From NCBI RefSeq assembly GCF_001404515.1, contig NZ_CXWE01000005.1, forward strand, positions 124,001-188,000: 64,000 nucleotides of DNA. Reading direction: 5' to 3'. Positions 44,311-53,319 of this stretch are shown here, piece after piece. Positions within the stretch are counted from its first letter, which is position 1. Every line of letters starts with the position of its first letter. The notes beneath the pieces were generated by a model. It did not search any database. It saw only the letters and a list, made by a program, of their open reading frames with translations, and was not told the origin of the DNA. The position numbers and the translations under genes were made by a program. The stretch comes from Roseibium album (lineage in GTDB: Bacteria > Pseudomonadota > Alphaproteobacteria > Rhizobiales > Stappiaceae).

Positions 44311-45954
44311 ATGCGCAAGATAATAGAAACCGCCGGTCAACTTCCAGACATCCTCATCAGCTGGATTACCCCCAACGTGCGCCAGTTCCGGGCAAGCAAA
44401 CTGCCCGTGGTCTGGCTGCTTGCACTACTTGTCGGTGCACTGGTGGCCTTGGCCGCGATTGCCTTCCGCACCGCCATCGGACTTATCCAGTGGCCCTGGC
44501 TGCGCACGACGACTGAACTCACGATCCAGGCTGCCACCCAGCAACCCTGGTGGATTGTCATGCTCGCGCCGGCGATTGCCGGATTGCTGGTCGGCTGGAT
44601 CCTGCACAAGTACCACCCCTATCAGCGGGCCGGCGGAGTTGCCGACGTTATCGAGGCGCGCGCCTATGGAGGCCGCGGTCTGCCCTTCAAGGCCGGTCTG
44701 TGGTCCGCGCTGGTCACGGTTATTTCGCTCGGCGGCGGTGCCAGCGCAGGTCGCGAAGGCCCGGTCGTTCACCTTGGAGCAACGGTAGGAACGGCGGTCT
44801 GCGGTTTCTTCCAGCTTCCCGATTCAGCCCGCCGGATCCTGCTCGCCTGCGCCGTGGCCAGCGGTGTTTCAGCCTCCTTCAACGCTCCGATCGCCGGTGT
44901 TCTGTTTGCCCATGAAGTCGTGCTGGCGCACTACGCGGTGTCAGCCTTCGTGCCCATCGTGCTGGCGTCGGTCATGGGAACGCTTTTGTCCCGCCTGTGG
45001 TTCGGAAACGTTGCAGCCTTCGAAATCCCGCAATACGAAATCACGTCCTATCTGGAAATCCCCGCTTTTGCGCTCCTTGGACTGACGTGTGCGGCCGTCG
45101 CCATCATCTTCCAGTTTGCATTGATCGGCAGCGACTGGACGGCACGCAATATAACAATGCCCCTCTGGCTCAGACCGGTTATCGGTGGTCTGGCTGTCGG
45201 TGCGATCGGTGTTTTCTATCCGGAGATTCTGGGAGTCGGCTACGAGGCGACGGATCTTGCGCTGAAACACGAACTGACCATCAACACGATGCTGACCCTT
45301 CTTGTGGTGAAGACCGCAGCAACGGCAATAACGCTCGCATCGAGGTTTGGAGGCGGCATATTTTCGCCCTCCCTTTACCTCGGCGCCATGACAGGCGGTG
45401 CGTTCGGTCTGATCGCAGCCTCCGTGTTTCCCGAAATGGCCTCGAGCCATGGCCTTTATGCCATTCTTGGCATGGGAGCGGTTGCGGCCGCGGTGCTTGG
45501 AGCGCCGTTTTCAACCACCGTCATTGTCTTCGAACTGACCGGCGGTTACGCCCTGTCGATCGCGCTGCTGCTCGCGGTCTCGATCGCAACGGGACTGACA
45601 CAGGCCGTTCACGGCAAGTCCTATTTCCACTGGCAGCTTGGCATGCGCGGATGTTTCGTCAATGAAGGCGCGCATCAATTCCTGAGCGAAACCGTGAAGG
45701 TCCGTGATTTCATGGATCCACCACCGGAAAACGAGGAGGAGCAGCTCTTCAACCCGGGTGAAGATGGGCCCTATCTGCACGATACCGATACTCTGGAAAG
45801 TGCCTTGAAAAGCTTCGATTCCTGCGGCAAGGCCACGTTGCCTGTCGTTCGGAAGGGAGATGCGACCAAGGTCATCGGCCTGGCCCGCCATGTCAGGGGC
45901 CTGCGGTACTTCAACGCCGCCTTGATCAAGGCCACCAAGGAAGAGCACCACTAA
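44311..45954 (+). CDS. ClC-type chloride channel/antiporter with CBS region
   Basis: 547 residues with about ten membrane helices. GREGPVVHLGATVG is the ClC signature with the gating Glu, SFNAPIAGVLFAHE and GGGIFSPSLYLGAMTGG are further pore blocks. The canonical GSGIP loop is replaced near residue 110 by AGGVADVIEARAYGG, so ion selectivity may differ. The C terminus (VKVRDFMDPPPENEE onward) looks like a shortened CBS pair. Confidence 0.87.
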   Translation: MRKIIETAGQLPDILISWITPNVRQFRASKLPVVWLLALLVGALVALAAIAFRTAIGLIQWPWLRTTTELTIQAATQQPWWIVMLAPAIAGLLVGWILHKYHPYQRAGGVADVIEARAYGGRGLPFKAGLWSALVTVISLGGGASAGREGPVVHLGATVGTAVCGFFQLPDSARRILLACAVASGVSASFNAPIAGVLFAHEVVLAHYAVSAFVPIVLASVMGTLLSRLWFGNVAAFEIPQYEITSYLEIPAFALLGLTCAAVAIIFQFALIGSDWTARNITMPLWLRPVIGGLAVGAIGVFYPEILGVGYEATDLALKHELTINTMLTLLVVKTAATAITLASRFGGGIFSPSLYLGAMTGGAFGLIAASVFPEMASSHGLYAILGMGAVAAAVLGAPFSTTVIVFELTGGYALSIALLLAVSIATGLTQAVHGKSYFHWQLGMRGCFVNEGAHQFLSETVKVRDFMDPPPENEEEQLFNPGEDGPYLHDTDTLESALKSFDSCGKATLPVVRKGDATKVIGLARHVRGLRYFNAALIKATKEEHH

Positions 45955-46014
45955 GCTGCTGATTGTCGTAAATGCGGTTATCCGGACAGTTCGGGCAAGG
46001 TCGAGCCAAACGCT

Positions 46015-46040
46015 GTCATCCCCGCGGTTGCCGGGATGAC
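46015..46040. repeat. Intergenic palindrome, repeat-like
   Basis: GTCATCCC and GGGATGAC flank a GC-rich centre. A second inverted pair, TCGGGTC (46048-46054) with GACCCGA (46073-46079), follows. These GTCATCCC-type palindromes are frequent dispersed intergenic repeats in this group. They lie between convergent genes and may terminate either. Confidence 0.5.
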
Positions 46041-46094
46041 GGAACGTCGGGTCAAGAATGTGGCACGTACTCGACCCGATGCGCTCCGTTCGGG

Positions 46095-47909
46095 CTAGAT
46101 CGCCTCCGTCGCCTTTTCCAGCCAGATACGTTCCTTTGCCCCGACCAGAGGTCCGACCTCGGCGCGGACGCGTGTGTGATAGCGGTTCAACCAATCGCGT
46201 TCGAAAGCTGTCAGCAAGGACACGTCGACGAGACGCAGATCCATGGGAACCAGCGTAATGGTCTCGAAGCCGAGCATCGGCCTTTCCCCACCCGCAATGT
46301 CCCGAGCTTCCGTCACGATCTCCAGGTTCTCCAGTCGGATGCCATATTCCCCGGCCGGATAAAATCCGGGTTCATTGGACAGGATCATGCCCGGCTTTAG
46401 GGGCACCGTCCCGGTTTTGGCAATCCGTTGAGGTCCTTCATGGACACCCAGATAGGCACCCACGCCGTGGCCGGTTCCGTGGTCGAAATCCCGTCCCGCC
46501 TTCCACAGATCGATCCGGGCAAGCGTGTCCAGTTGCGCACCTGTCGTGCCCTGAGGAAAACGCGCTGTCGAGATCGCAATGTGACCTTTTAGAACAAGCG
46601 TGAAATTTTTCTTCATCTCCGCACTCACATCACCAACTGCCAGCGTTCTGGTGATGTCGGTCGTGCCGTCTTCGTATTGTCCGCCTGAATCGATCAGGAA
46701 CGGCTTTCCCTGAGGAATCCGGAGATTGCTTGTCCGGCTGACTCGATAGTGGCAAATGGCTCCGTTCGGTCCGGCACCTGAGATCGTGTCGAAGGAAATG
46801 TCTTTCAAAACACCGGTTGCCCGCCGGAATTCTTCCAGCTTCTCTGCCACGCCGATCTCGTCCAGGCCGCCTTTTGGGGCCTCTTCATCGAACCAGCACA
46901 GGAAATTCACAAATGCCGCTGCATCGCGAAGATGCGCTGCGCGCGCGCCGTTGAGTTCCGTCTCGTTCTTGACCGCCTTCGGCAACAGAACAGGATCTTG
47001 CGCCTCGATCAGAGTGCCGCCTGTATCCGTTATCGCGTCCGCAATCCCGATACCGGCAAGCGCCGGATCGATCATGACCTTCGAACCGGCCTTTCCGAGC
47101 GACGCAAGTCCGGTCTTGAAGTCGCCCGGTTCTTCAAGGTCCGTCAGTTCGCTCAAGGTGTCCCGTACCGAATTGGAAAGTTTGCGGCCGTCGATAAAAA
47201 GGGACGGTTTTCCGCTGGATGGGACGGTTGCAAATGACAGGGGCAGAGGCGTGTGCGTGACGTCCGACCCGCGAATGTTGAGCAGCCACGCAATGGAATC
47301 CGGTTGCGTCAGAACACAGGCATCGGCTTTCTTGTCGCTGAGGGCAGACTGAAGCGCAGAGATTTTTTCCTGAGAGGACTTTCCCGCCAGCGCGACCGGA
47401 TACAGCGAGACCTGTCCAAGAGGCGGTTCGGGGCGGTCTTCCCAGACACTGTCGAGCGGATTGTCATCGAGCGTAACCAGTTCTGCGCCCGCTTCCTGGC
47501 AGACTTCTCGCAGACGCCGAACCTCACGCACGGTATGCAGCATGGCGTCAATGCCGAGCTTTTGTCCCGGTTGCAAATGCGTCGCCAGCCATTCACTCAC
47601 AGGCGCGTTGATCAGATGCTGCGCAGGAAACACCTCCATATCCACCTGCTCGCGCACCTGGATCGTGTAGCGCCCATCCACAAAGATGGCAGCCTTGCCG
47701 CCCAGAACCGCTGCAACACCGGCCGAGCCGGTAAATCCCGTCAGCCATTGCAGGCGGCAGTCATGCGGCGGCACATATTCGCCCTGATGGGCATCCGCGC
47801 GCGGGATCAGAAAGCCGTCGAGGCCGAGGCGGGCGAGTTCGGCCCTGAGAAGCGCTGCATGCGGCGCTCCGCAGGAGGGATCACTGAGATCTTCGAAGGA
47901 CTGGAACAT
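46095..47909 (-). CDS. pepP: Aminopeptidase P family metallopeptidase (M24)
   Basis: 604 residues from ATG 47909; longer than classical PepP and like the three-domain Xaa-Pro aminopeptidase P. Two creatinase-like N-terminal domains (LTGFTGSAGVAAVLGGKAAI is the first) precede the M24 catalytic domain, with DSGGQYEDGTTDITRTLAVG, HGTGHGVGAYLGVHEGP and SNEPGFYPAGEYGIRLEN holding the metal ligands. It removes N-terminal residues before proline. The start is uncertain; GTG or TTG codons lie up to 47945, none with a good SD. Confidence 0.92.
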   Translation of the reverse strand: MFQSFEDLSDPSCGAPHAALLRAELARLGLDGFLIPRADAHQGEYVPPHDCRLQWLTGFTGSAGVAAVLGGKAAIFVDGRYTIQVREQVDMEVFPAQHLINAPVSEWLATHLQPGQKLGIDAMLHTVREVRRLREVCQEAGAELVTLDDNPLDSVWEDRPEPPLGQVSLYPVALAGKSSQEKISALQSALSDKKADACVLTQPDSIAWLLNIRGSDVTHTPLPLSFATVPSSGKPSLFIDGRKLSNSVRDTLSELTDLEEPGDFKTGLASLGKAGSKVMIDPALAGIGIADAITDTGGTLIEAQDPVLLPKAVKNETELNGARAAHLRDAAAFVNFLCWFDEEAPKGGLDEIGVAEKLEEFRRATGVLKDISFDTISGAGPNGAICHYRVSRTSNLRIPQGKPFLIDSGGQYEDGTTDITRTLAVGDVSAEMKKNFTLVLKGHIAISTARFPQGTTGAQLDTLARIDLWKAGRDFDHGTGHGVGAYLGVHEGPQRIAKTGTVPLKPGMILSNEPGFYPAGEYGIRLENLEIVTEARDIAGGERPMLGFETITLVPMDLRLVDVSLLTAFERDWLNRYHTRVRAEVGPLVGAKERIWLEKATEAI

Positions 47910-48157
47910 GAGCGGCACGGTAATTTGACCGCCGCCGCGGATCAAGACGGATAATTTTTCCGTAAAACTCGCTGAATCAGAAACAGTTTAACGTCATTTT
48001 GCAACGCAGCAATCTCTTCGCATATGCGAAAGACGCAAAGCTGTCATGCATCTGGAGGCCTACCGGATCCGCGCGTGAACCTGCATATTAGGGACAAGAA
48101 CAAATAAAGACGTTTCTCCCTAGGGAAGCTCTTCAACTTCAAATGGGAATGATTGAG

Positions 48158-48361
48158 ATGACTATCGCAACCACGACTTCTACCCGCTCCGGCAACAGCT
48201 TCATGCGCCGCGCGTTTGACCGTATGGTTGAAGCCCGTTCGCATCAGGCACGCCGCTATGTCAATGGCTACCTGCTGTCCCTGGACGACGCGACTCTTTC
48301 CGCTCACGGCTATGACCGTGACCAGCTCGAGCGCGAAGGTGCTGCAGTTAACCCCTTCTGA
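48158..48361 (+). CDS. DUF1127-like small protein
   Basis: 67 residues. RRAFDRMVEARSHQARRYVN carries the Arg-rich DUF1127-like helix, and LSAHGYDRDQLEREG is the usual C-terminal block. Small DUF1127 proteins in related bacteria are RNA-binding or stress related; here the role is inferred. ATG 48158 is favoured over 48143 on family grounds, although the SD is weak. Confidence 0.75.
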   Translation: MTIATTTSTRSGNSFMRRAFDRMVEARSHQARRYVNGYLLSLDDATLSAHGYDRDQLEREGAAVNPF

Positions 48362-48501
48362 TGCACTCAGCGTTCGGTTGAACGCGGATGAGATGCACAG
48401 CCATCAAAAAATGCGATCAATACCGGGGCGTCCGTCTTTCAATGGACCTTCCGTGATCAAATGGGGCTCAGGCGCTCGCAAAGAAGTACTGTGCACGTGA
48501 A

Positions 48502-48535
48502 AAAGGGCCTGCCGGCTGTCCGGCAGGCCCTTTTC
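48502..48535. terminator. Bidirectional Rho-independent terminator
   Basis: AAAAGGGCCTGCCGG and CCGGCAGGCCCTTTT form a perfect 15-bp stem with a CTGT loop, with A and T runs at both ends. It serves the forward DUF1127 transcript and the convergent prmA transcript. Confidence 0.92.
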
Positions 48536-48564
48536 GTATCCGGAAGACCGCAGAAATCATAGCC

Positions 48565-49455
48565 TCAGGCAAAATTGCGGCCGCGCACCAGTGTCAGTGT
48601 CAGCCAGCCGTCTTTCTCGCGCTGTCGGTCCAGAACGAAGCCCTGGCAACGATATGCGAACAGGATGCGAGGACCATCCTCAACCCTCAGGCCAGACAGG
48701 ACCAGGGTGGCGGTCTGAGCCATTTGCGAACCGATCGCCTTGGCCATTTTCATCAAGGGCCTTGCCAGGATATTGGCAATGACCAGATCAAACGGTCCGT
48801 AAAGTCGAAACCGCCGGTCTTCCACGCCGTTTGCCGTGAACCCCTTGACGAGGTGGGCTGCCCCATTCAGGCGGGCATTTTCCAGCGCCGTCCGGGTTGC
48901 GACAGGATCGATGTCTGTTGCCAGAACCTGTTGACGCGCCTTGAGCGCCGCAGCAATCGCCAGAACGCCCGTTCCGGTACCCAGATCGAGAATGCTGTTG
49001 TATTCACGCAGGGAAAGAAGCCTGTCGATTTCCTCAAGGCATCCGGCCGTCGTGCCGTGATGTCCTGTCCCAAATGCCAGCGCCGCCTCGATTTCCAGCC
49101 CGATCGCCCCGGCCGGAACCTTGTCCTTGTCGTGACCGCCATGTACCACAAACCGACCGGCGCGAACCGGATTCAAGCCTTCAAGACTTTTTTCCACCCA
49201 GTTGATATCCGGGAGTTCTTCGGCCTCCAGCTTTCCGGCAAGCGCATCACCACCGACCCGGCTGCGGACCAGATCCCTGGCGTCGTCAGCTCCCAAGTCG
49301 AACACCAGCACTTCGGCTGACCAGAGCCTGTCGTCTTCTGACGTTTCAAAAACGGTAACCGGGTTGCCATCGTCCTCGAACACATGTTCAAGCAATTCTG
49401 CAAACCGCTTTGCTTCGCGTTCGTCAGCTACGACCCGTACCCGGATGGTGTTCAT
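48565..49455 (-). CDS. prmA: Ribosomal protein L11 methyltransferase
   Basis: 296 residues. PAGAIGLEIEAALAFGTGHHGTT and ILDLGTGTGVLAIAAALKA are the PrmA-type substrate and SAM motifs, and LVIANILARPL is the catalytic NIxA-type block. It trimethylates ribosomal protein L11. The N-terminal 110 residues are the L11-binding domain. The gene is followed by a strong terminator. Confidence 0.94.
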   Translation of the reverse strand: MNTIRVRVVADEREAKRFAELLEHVFEDDGNPVTVFETSEDDRLWSAEVLVFDLGADDARDLVRSRVGGDALAGKLEAEELPDINWVEKSLEGLNPVRAGRFVVHGGHDKDKVPAGAIGLEIEAALAFGTGHHGTTAGCLEEIDRLLSLREYNSILDLGTGTGVLAIAAALKARQQVLATDIDPVATRTALENARLNGAAHLVKGFTANGVEDRRFRLYGPFDLVIANILARPLMKMAKAIGSQMAQTATLVLSGLRVEDGPRILFAYRCQGFVLDRQREKDGWLTLTLVRGRNFA

Positions 49456-49589
49456 GCGTGTATCCGCCTCGATAAGTTGTCGGTCAAGGCGTGCGATATA
49501 GCCTCAAGGCAGGCAACACGCCAGCGTCAAGTACATTTGACTGGTCAAATGCGCTCTCCGCGCCATGTTTTTCGGGACGGAGGCATGCG

Positions 49590-50156
49590 ATGACACGAAA
49601 AAGGCAGCAATTCTCACTGGCACAGGTCAACCGGCTTTTACTGGGCATCGCGCTCTGCCTGATTTGGCTTGCCGGCATTTCTCATGCAGACAGCTCCCGG
49701 GACGCGCTTTTCGATGCCTTGAAAAAGGCGCCCAACGAGGCCGAAGCCGAAGTCATAGAAAACGAAATCTGGCGTTCCTGGCTGGAAGCTGCCCCCTCAC
49801 CGGACCTGCAGTCGAAACTGGAGACGGCCATGCGATTGCGGGGACAGTACGATTTTCAAGGCGCCAGAGATCTGCTCGACGAGGTCATCGCGGAAGCACC
49901 CGACTACTCGGAAGGCTGGAACCAGCGTGCTTTCGTGCTGTTTCTCCAGGGCAACTACGAGGCCAGTCTTGAAGACATCGACCGGACGCTCGATCTGGAG
50001 CCTCGACATTTCGGCGCGCTATCGGGAAAGGCGATGATCTTCATAACGCAGGGGCGTGTGAAGCTCGGCCAGGAAACCCTACGCCAGGCTGTCGAAATTC
50101 ATCCCTACCTGAAGGAAAGGTCGATGCTGATTGCCCCCAAGGGAGTGGATCTCTAG
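49590..50156 (+). CDS. Secreted TPR protein
   Basis: 188 residues with a signal peptide (LLLGIALCLIWLAGISHA). Two to three tetratricopeptide motifs fill the rest (LRGQYDFQGARDLLDEVIAE, then WNQRAFVLFLQGNYEASLED). GGAGG lies 6 bases before ATG 49590. It probably scaffolds periplasmic partners. Its last four bases overlap the 3' end of the histidine-kinase gene. Confidence 0.82.
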   Translation: MTRKRQQFSLAQVNRLLLGIALCLIWLAGISHADSSRDALFDALKKAPNEAEAEVIENEIWRSWLEAAPSPDLQSKLETAMRLRGQYDFQGARDLLDEVIAEAPDYSEGWNQRAFVLFLQGNYEASLEDIDRTLDLEPRHFGALSGKAMIFITQGRVKLGQETLRQAVEIHPYLKERSMLIAPKGVDL

Positions 50157-51493
50157 GTCCTTTCGCGTTCCATCGGCAGCGTCATACGGACGGTAAGGCC
50201 GCCTCCTTGCGTTTCCAAGAGGCCCAGTTTTCCCGAAGCCGCCTCCACGATCGCCTTGCTGGTGGACAGTCCGAGGCCGAATCCGGTGCCTTGCCGGATC
50301 TGACGAGCGGCATCCCCCCGTTCAAAGGGTTCGAGCAGTCGATCCCGCTCTTCTTCCGCTATCCCCGGGCCGTGGTCGACGATATCGATTTGGACCTTGC
50401 CGTCCCGGACCCCGGCTTCGATTTCGGCACCGTCGCCATATTGCCTGGCATTGTCGACCAGATTGGACAACGCCCGCAACAACTCCCCCCTTCGGGCGTT
50501 GATGGAAAATCGCCCGCTGCAGCGAAGTTCGATGGGAAATCCCAGGTCGCAATATTGATCGACGAGCGCGTGAAGCAGACTGGGGACATCGATCCGAAGC
50601 ACGGGTTCGGAACTTTCCCCTTCTCTCAGAAATCCCAGCGCCGCACTTATCTGCTGGTCCATGATGTTCAGGTCTTCAAGGCTCCTGTCCCGGATATCGC
50701 CGTTCTCGAGCAGGTCCAGGCGCAACCGGAGACGCGTCAGCGGTGTGCGCAGGTCATGACTGATCGCGGCGAGCGTACGGGTGCGTTTTTCCACGAACCT
50801 GTCGATTCTGACCTGCATGCGGTTGAATGCCGCCGCAGCCGCCCGCACTTCTCTAGGCCCTTTTTCGGCAACCGGGACAGGCTCGGTGCCCGACTCGCCA
50901 AATGTAGACGCTGACTGCGCGAGCTCCGCCATCGGCCTTGCCAAAGATCGTGCAGCCCAAGTCAGCAGGGCGCAAAATGTCAGGGCAAGGAAACCGGCAA
51001 ACAGGTAAAACGGCAAACCCAGCAATGGCGGTGGCGGACCGCGAAATCCCCACTCTGCCAGGACAAGGCTATCGTCCTCGAGCCGGATGAACAGCCGCGG
51101 CGGCGCGCCCTTGCCGAGTTCCCGCGGTCCCAGAACATGTTCGATGCGCATGCCAAGAAGCGTGTCACCGAGGCGAAACGGACCAAAGCGCCGGCCACGT
51201 TCCCCATCAGTGGCAGCAGCAAGGTCACTCTCCTCAACAAGCTTGATGTTCAGGCCAGGCGCTTCCCGCTGAAGGTCCAAGAGAATCGTCTTGCGCAAAT
51301 CTGCCGGTGTCTCGTTGAGCTTTGCCACCGCCACGCTGACAAGATGACTGTTCATCACCGAAAGATTGTCGTCGAGCGCCTGCCGCACAAAGAGCGTGGC
51401 GACCACTCCGGCCAGGGTCATGAAGGTGCCGGCAACCACCATCAGCAACAGCAGCTGGTACAGCATGGTATCGGGCCAAAGGCGCCTAATCAT
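50153..51493 (-). CDS. EnvZ-like sensor histidine kinase
   Basis: 446 residues: two membrane helices (TMLYQLLLLMVVAGTFMTLA and LPFYLFAGFLALTFCALLTW) enclose a periplasmic loop of about 120 residues, then HAMP, the H-box ISHDLRTPLTRLR, the N-box ALSNLVDNARQYG and G-box DHGPGIAEEERDR. ATG 51493 overlaps the response-regulator end by eight bases, so the two are cotranslated. The frame extends to 51649 but that part lies inside the regulator gene. The signal is unknown. Confidence 0.88.
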   Translation of the reverse strand: MIRRLWPDTMLYQLLLLMVVAGTFMTLAGVVATLFVRQALDDNLSVMNSHLVSVAVAKLNETPADLRKTILLDLQREAPGLNIKLVEESDLAAATDGERGRRFGPFRLGDTLLGMRIEHVLGPRELGKGAPPRLFIRLEDDSLVLAEWGFRGPPPPLLGLPFYLFAGFLALTFCALLTWAARSLARPMAELAQSASTFGESGTEPVPVAEKGPREVRAAAAAFNRMQVRIDRFVEKRTRTLAAISHDLRTPLTRLRLRLDLLENGDIRDRSLEDLNIMDQQISAALGFLREGESSEPVLRIDVPSLLHALVDQYCDLGFPIELRCSGRFSINARRGELLRALSNLVDNARQYGDGAEIEAGVRDGKVQIDIVDHGPGIAEEERDRLLEPFERGDAARQIRQGTGFGLGLSTSKAIVEAASGKLGLLETQGGGLTVRMTLPMERERT

Positions 51494-52214
51494 CACGTCC
51501 TTCACGCGTGACCGGGGCCACGAATTCATAGCCGCCGGACCGGACGGTTCGGATGTACTGGTAGGATGCACCGCCAGCCTCGAGCTTGCCGCGCAACCTG
51601 CTGACCAGAATGTCCACGCTTCGTCCGTTGGATGCACCAATCTGCCCAAGGGTGAGTTCTATCAGCTGATCCCTGCTCAGAACCCGTCCTCTGCGTTCCA
51701 CCATAACCTGAAGCAGATTGAATTCCGCCGGCGTCAGTGAAATCACCGCCCTGTCGGCATTGAACAGATACCGGGCACGGCAATCCATTCGCCAACCCTC
51801 AAAACACAGGCTCCCCTCTTCCGCCGGAGCCGCACGCGCCCCCAGTTCGACGCGGCGGAACAAGGCCCGGACACGCGCAATCAGTTCTCGCGGATTGAAG
51901 GGCTTGGGCAAATAGTCGTCGGCGCCGACTTCCAGGCCAATCACCCGGTCGATATCCTCGTTTTTTGCAGACACGATGATGATGGGAACCGGGCTTGTGG
52001 CCCGCAGGCGGCGGCAGATGCTGACGCCGTCTTCACCAGGAAGCATGATGTCGAGAACAACGAGGTCGATACGGTTGCTTGCCAGCAGACGATCCATTTC
52101 AGAGCCGTCGCGCGCCACGGTCACCTTGAAGTCGTTCGACACCAGATGCCTTTTCATCAGCAGTCCGATTTCGGCATCATCTTCAACAACGAGTATATGG
52201 GACGTCCTGTTCAT
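51486..52214 (-). CDS. OmpR-family response regulator
   Basis: 242 residues. The receiver domain has HILVVEDDAEIG (acidic pocket), VVLDIMLPGEDG (phospho-acceptor Asp) and ADDYLPKPF (Lys switch). The C-terminal winged helix ends with RSVDILVSRLRGKLE and a hairpin (RTVRSGGYEF). AAGG is seven bases before ATG 52214; GTG 52217 is in frame. Partner of the kinase downstream. Divergent from the 165-residue protein gene, which shares its regulatory region. Confidence 0.9.
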   Translation of the reverse strand: MNRTSHILVVEDDAEIGLLMKRHLVSNDFKVTVARDGSEMDRLLASNRIDLVVLDIMLPGEDGVSICRRLRATSPVPIIIVSAKNEDIDRVIGLEVGADDYLPKPFNPRELIARVRALFRRVELGARAAPAEEGSLCFEGWRMDCRARYLFNADRAVISLTPAEFNLLQVMVERRGRVLSRDQLIELTLGQIGASNGRSVDILVSRLRGKLEAGGASYQYIRTVRSGGYEFVAPVTREGRDD

Positions 52215-52329
52215 CACTGGACCTTAAGCGCGTTCCGGGGACAATTTCATCAGGAAACTTCAGAAAATTGTTTCCCCGTGTTTCCGGAAAACGCGATGGA
52301 AACACGCTGAAAACAACGCGTTTCCACGG

Positions 52330-52345
52330 TTAACATCGCGTTAAC
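52330..52345 (+). promoter_or_regulatory. CtrA-like box upstream of the EF-hand-like gene
   Basis: TTAA-CATCGCG-TTAAC matches the alphaproteobacterial CtrA consensus TTAA-N7-TTAAC and lies about 60 bases before the 52404 start. Several GTTTCC/GGAAAC half-sites lie just upstream (about 52268-52327) and could bind the neighbouring OmpR-type regulator. The match is visual only. Confidence 0.45.
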
Positions 52346-52403
52346 ACTCAAGATGCCAGCCTGAATTCACTCAAGGCAGGACATTCATTTCAGGAGCAGA
52401 TCA

Positions 52404-52901
52404 ATGATGCCAGTTGGTGCAGGACCGGCATTGCCACCGCCGGGAGCATCCCCGAGAGACCAGGCGGTCAATGCGCTCGATACACAGGTCGAAGATGGTG
52501 AAATCACCACCGAAGAAGCCGACGCGATGCTTGCGGCCCTGGATGCGATACACGAAGACCACAAAACAGCAGACGCATCGGATTTCGCCGCCTCTCCGCC
52601 GTCCGGGGAAGACATTCAGGCCAGGTTCGACACCATGTTGTCCGACCAGGTTGAGACAGGAGCCCTGACGCAGGACCTGGCTGACCAGTTGAGCGCGATG
52701 TTCGAGAACGGCGACATCGGACCACCGCCGCCACCTCCTGGCGGCAGCACGTCCGAAAATCGCGGGAGTGATATGGATGCCGATATGCGGGAGATCATGA
52801 ACGCAATACTGGAAGAAACCCGAAATGCGTCGCCCTACGCTGCAAACGGAAGAACCGCGTTCTCCGGTGCATCACCTCTGTTGGCCGATTTTGAGGTCTG
52901 A
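52404..52901 (+). CDS. Hypothetical protein with degenerate duplicated EF-hand-like motifs
   Basis: 165 residues, acidic and Pro-rich, no signal peptide. TQVEDGEITTEEADAMLAAL (about 30-49) and DQVETGALTQDLADQLSAMF (about 80-99) are related repeats; the first recalls an EF-hand loop (D-G-x-I-T-x-x-E) but lacks the first Asp. A PPPPPP stretch follows the second. AGGAG precedes ATG 52404 by seven bases. Divergent from the two-component regulator, so it is a possible target. Confidence 0.6.
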   Translation: MMPVGAGPALPPPGASPRDQAVNALDTQVEDGEITTEEADAMLAALDAIHEDHKTADASDFAASPPSGEDIQARFDTMLSDQVETGALTQDLADQLSAMFENGDIGPPPPPPGGSTSENRGSDMDADMREIMNAILEETRNASPYAANGRTAFSGASPLLADFEV

Positions 52902-53004
52902 TGACACCAGGCTATTCGGCCGAGTTCCCACCGAGGCCGATGTCAAGTCTCCCTCAAAGGGTGTTTCAAACCCGCAAATGACTTAAGAAATGCGAGAGGG
53001 AGAC

Positions 53005-53033
53005 AAACCGGCCACCGCCAGGTGGCCGGTTTT
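53005..53033 (+). terminator. Rho-independent terminator
   Basis: AAACCGGCCACC and GGTGGCCGGTTTT form a 12-bp stem with a GCCA loop and T-run, about 100 bases after the 52901 stop. Confidence 0.85.
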
Positions 53034-53050
53034 ACCGTTCGTGCTGCGCG

Positions 53051-53319
53051 CTAGAGCGCATCCATTAAATGTTGGTTCGTTTGATGCCGGAAAGCAGGTC
53101 ACTCGGCAAGGCGCGTCACGAAGGGCGATGTGGTGCATCGGTCAAGTGGCGCAACGCTGCCGATGCGCTGCTTTCCGGCACCCGAAGGGCCGGGCTCTTT
53201 CTCCCGCTGACTGCGTTGGCTTGCGCTTGTGGTGGGGTACACCGCTGCACACAAGCCGCCTGGGCAGCCAAAGAAAGCGCGTCGGTCAAATGATCCAACA
53301 TTCAATGGATGCGCTCTAG
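53051..53319. mobile_element. MITE-like non-autonomous element next to uvrD
   Basis: A 269-bp segment bounded by 34-bp inverted repeats (53051-53084 and 53286-53319) with three mismatches; both outer ends read CTAGAGCGCATCCATT. It carries no supported gene. An inner 13-bp inverted pair, TGCCGGAAAGCAG (53085-53097) with CTGCTTTCCGGCA (53168-53180), lets it fold further. Ends of CTAG with a TA core match the insertion preference of IS630-type elements. Three bases of its right end (53316-53318) provide the uvrD stop codon. Confidence 0.75.

Noticed and set aside
52990..53319. Forward frames across the MITE-like element
   Set aside because: They run through the terminator and inverted repeats with low-complexity peptides and no SD.
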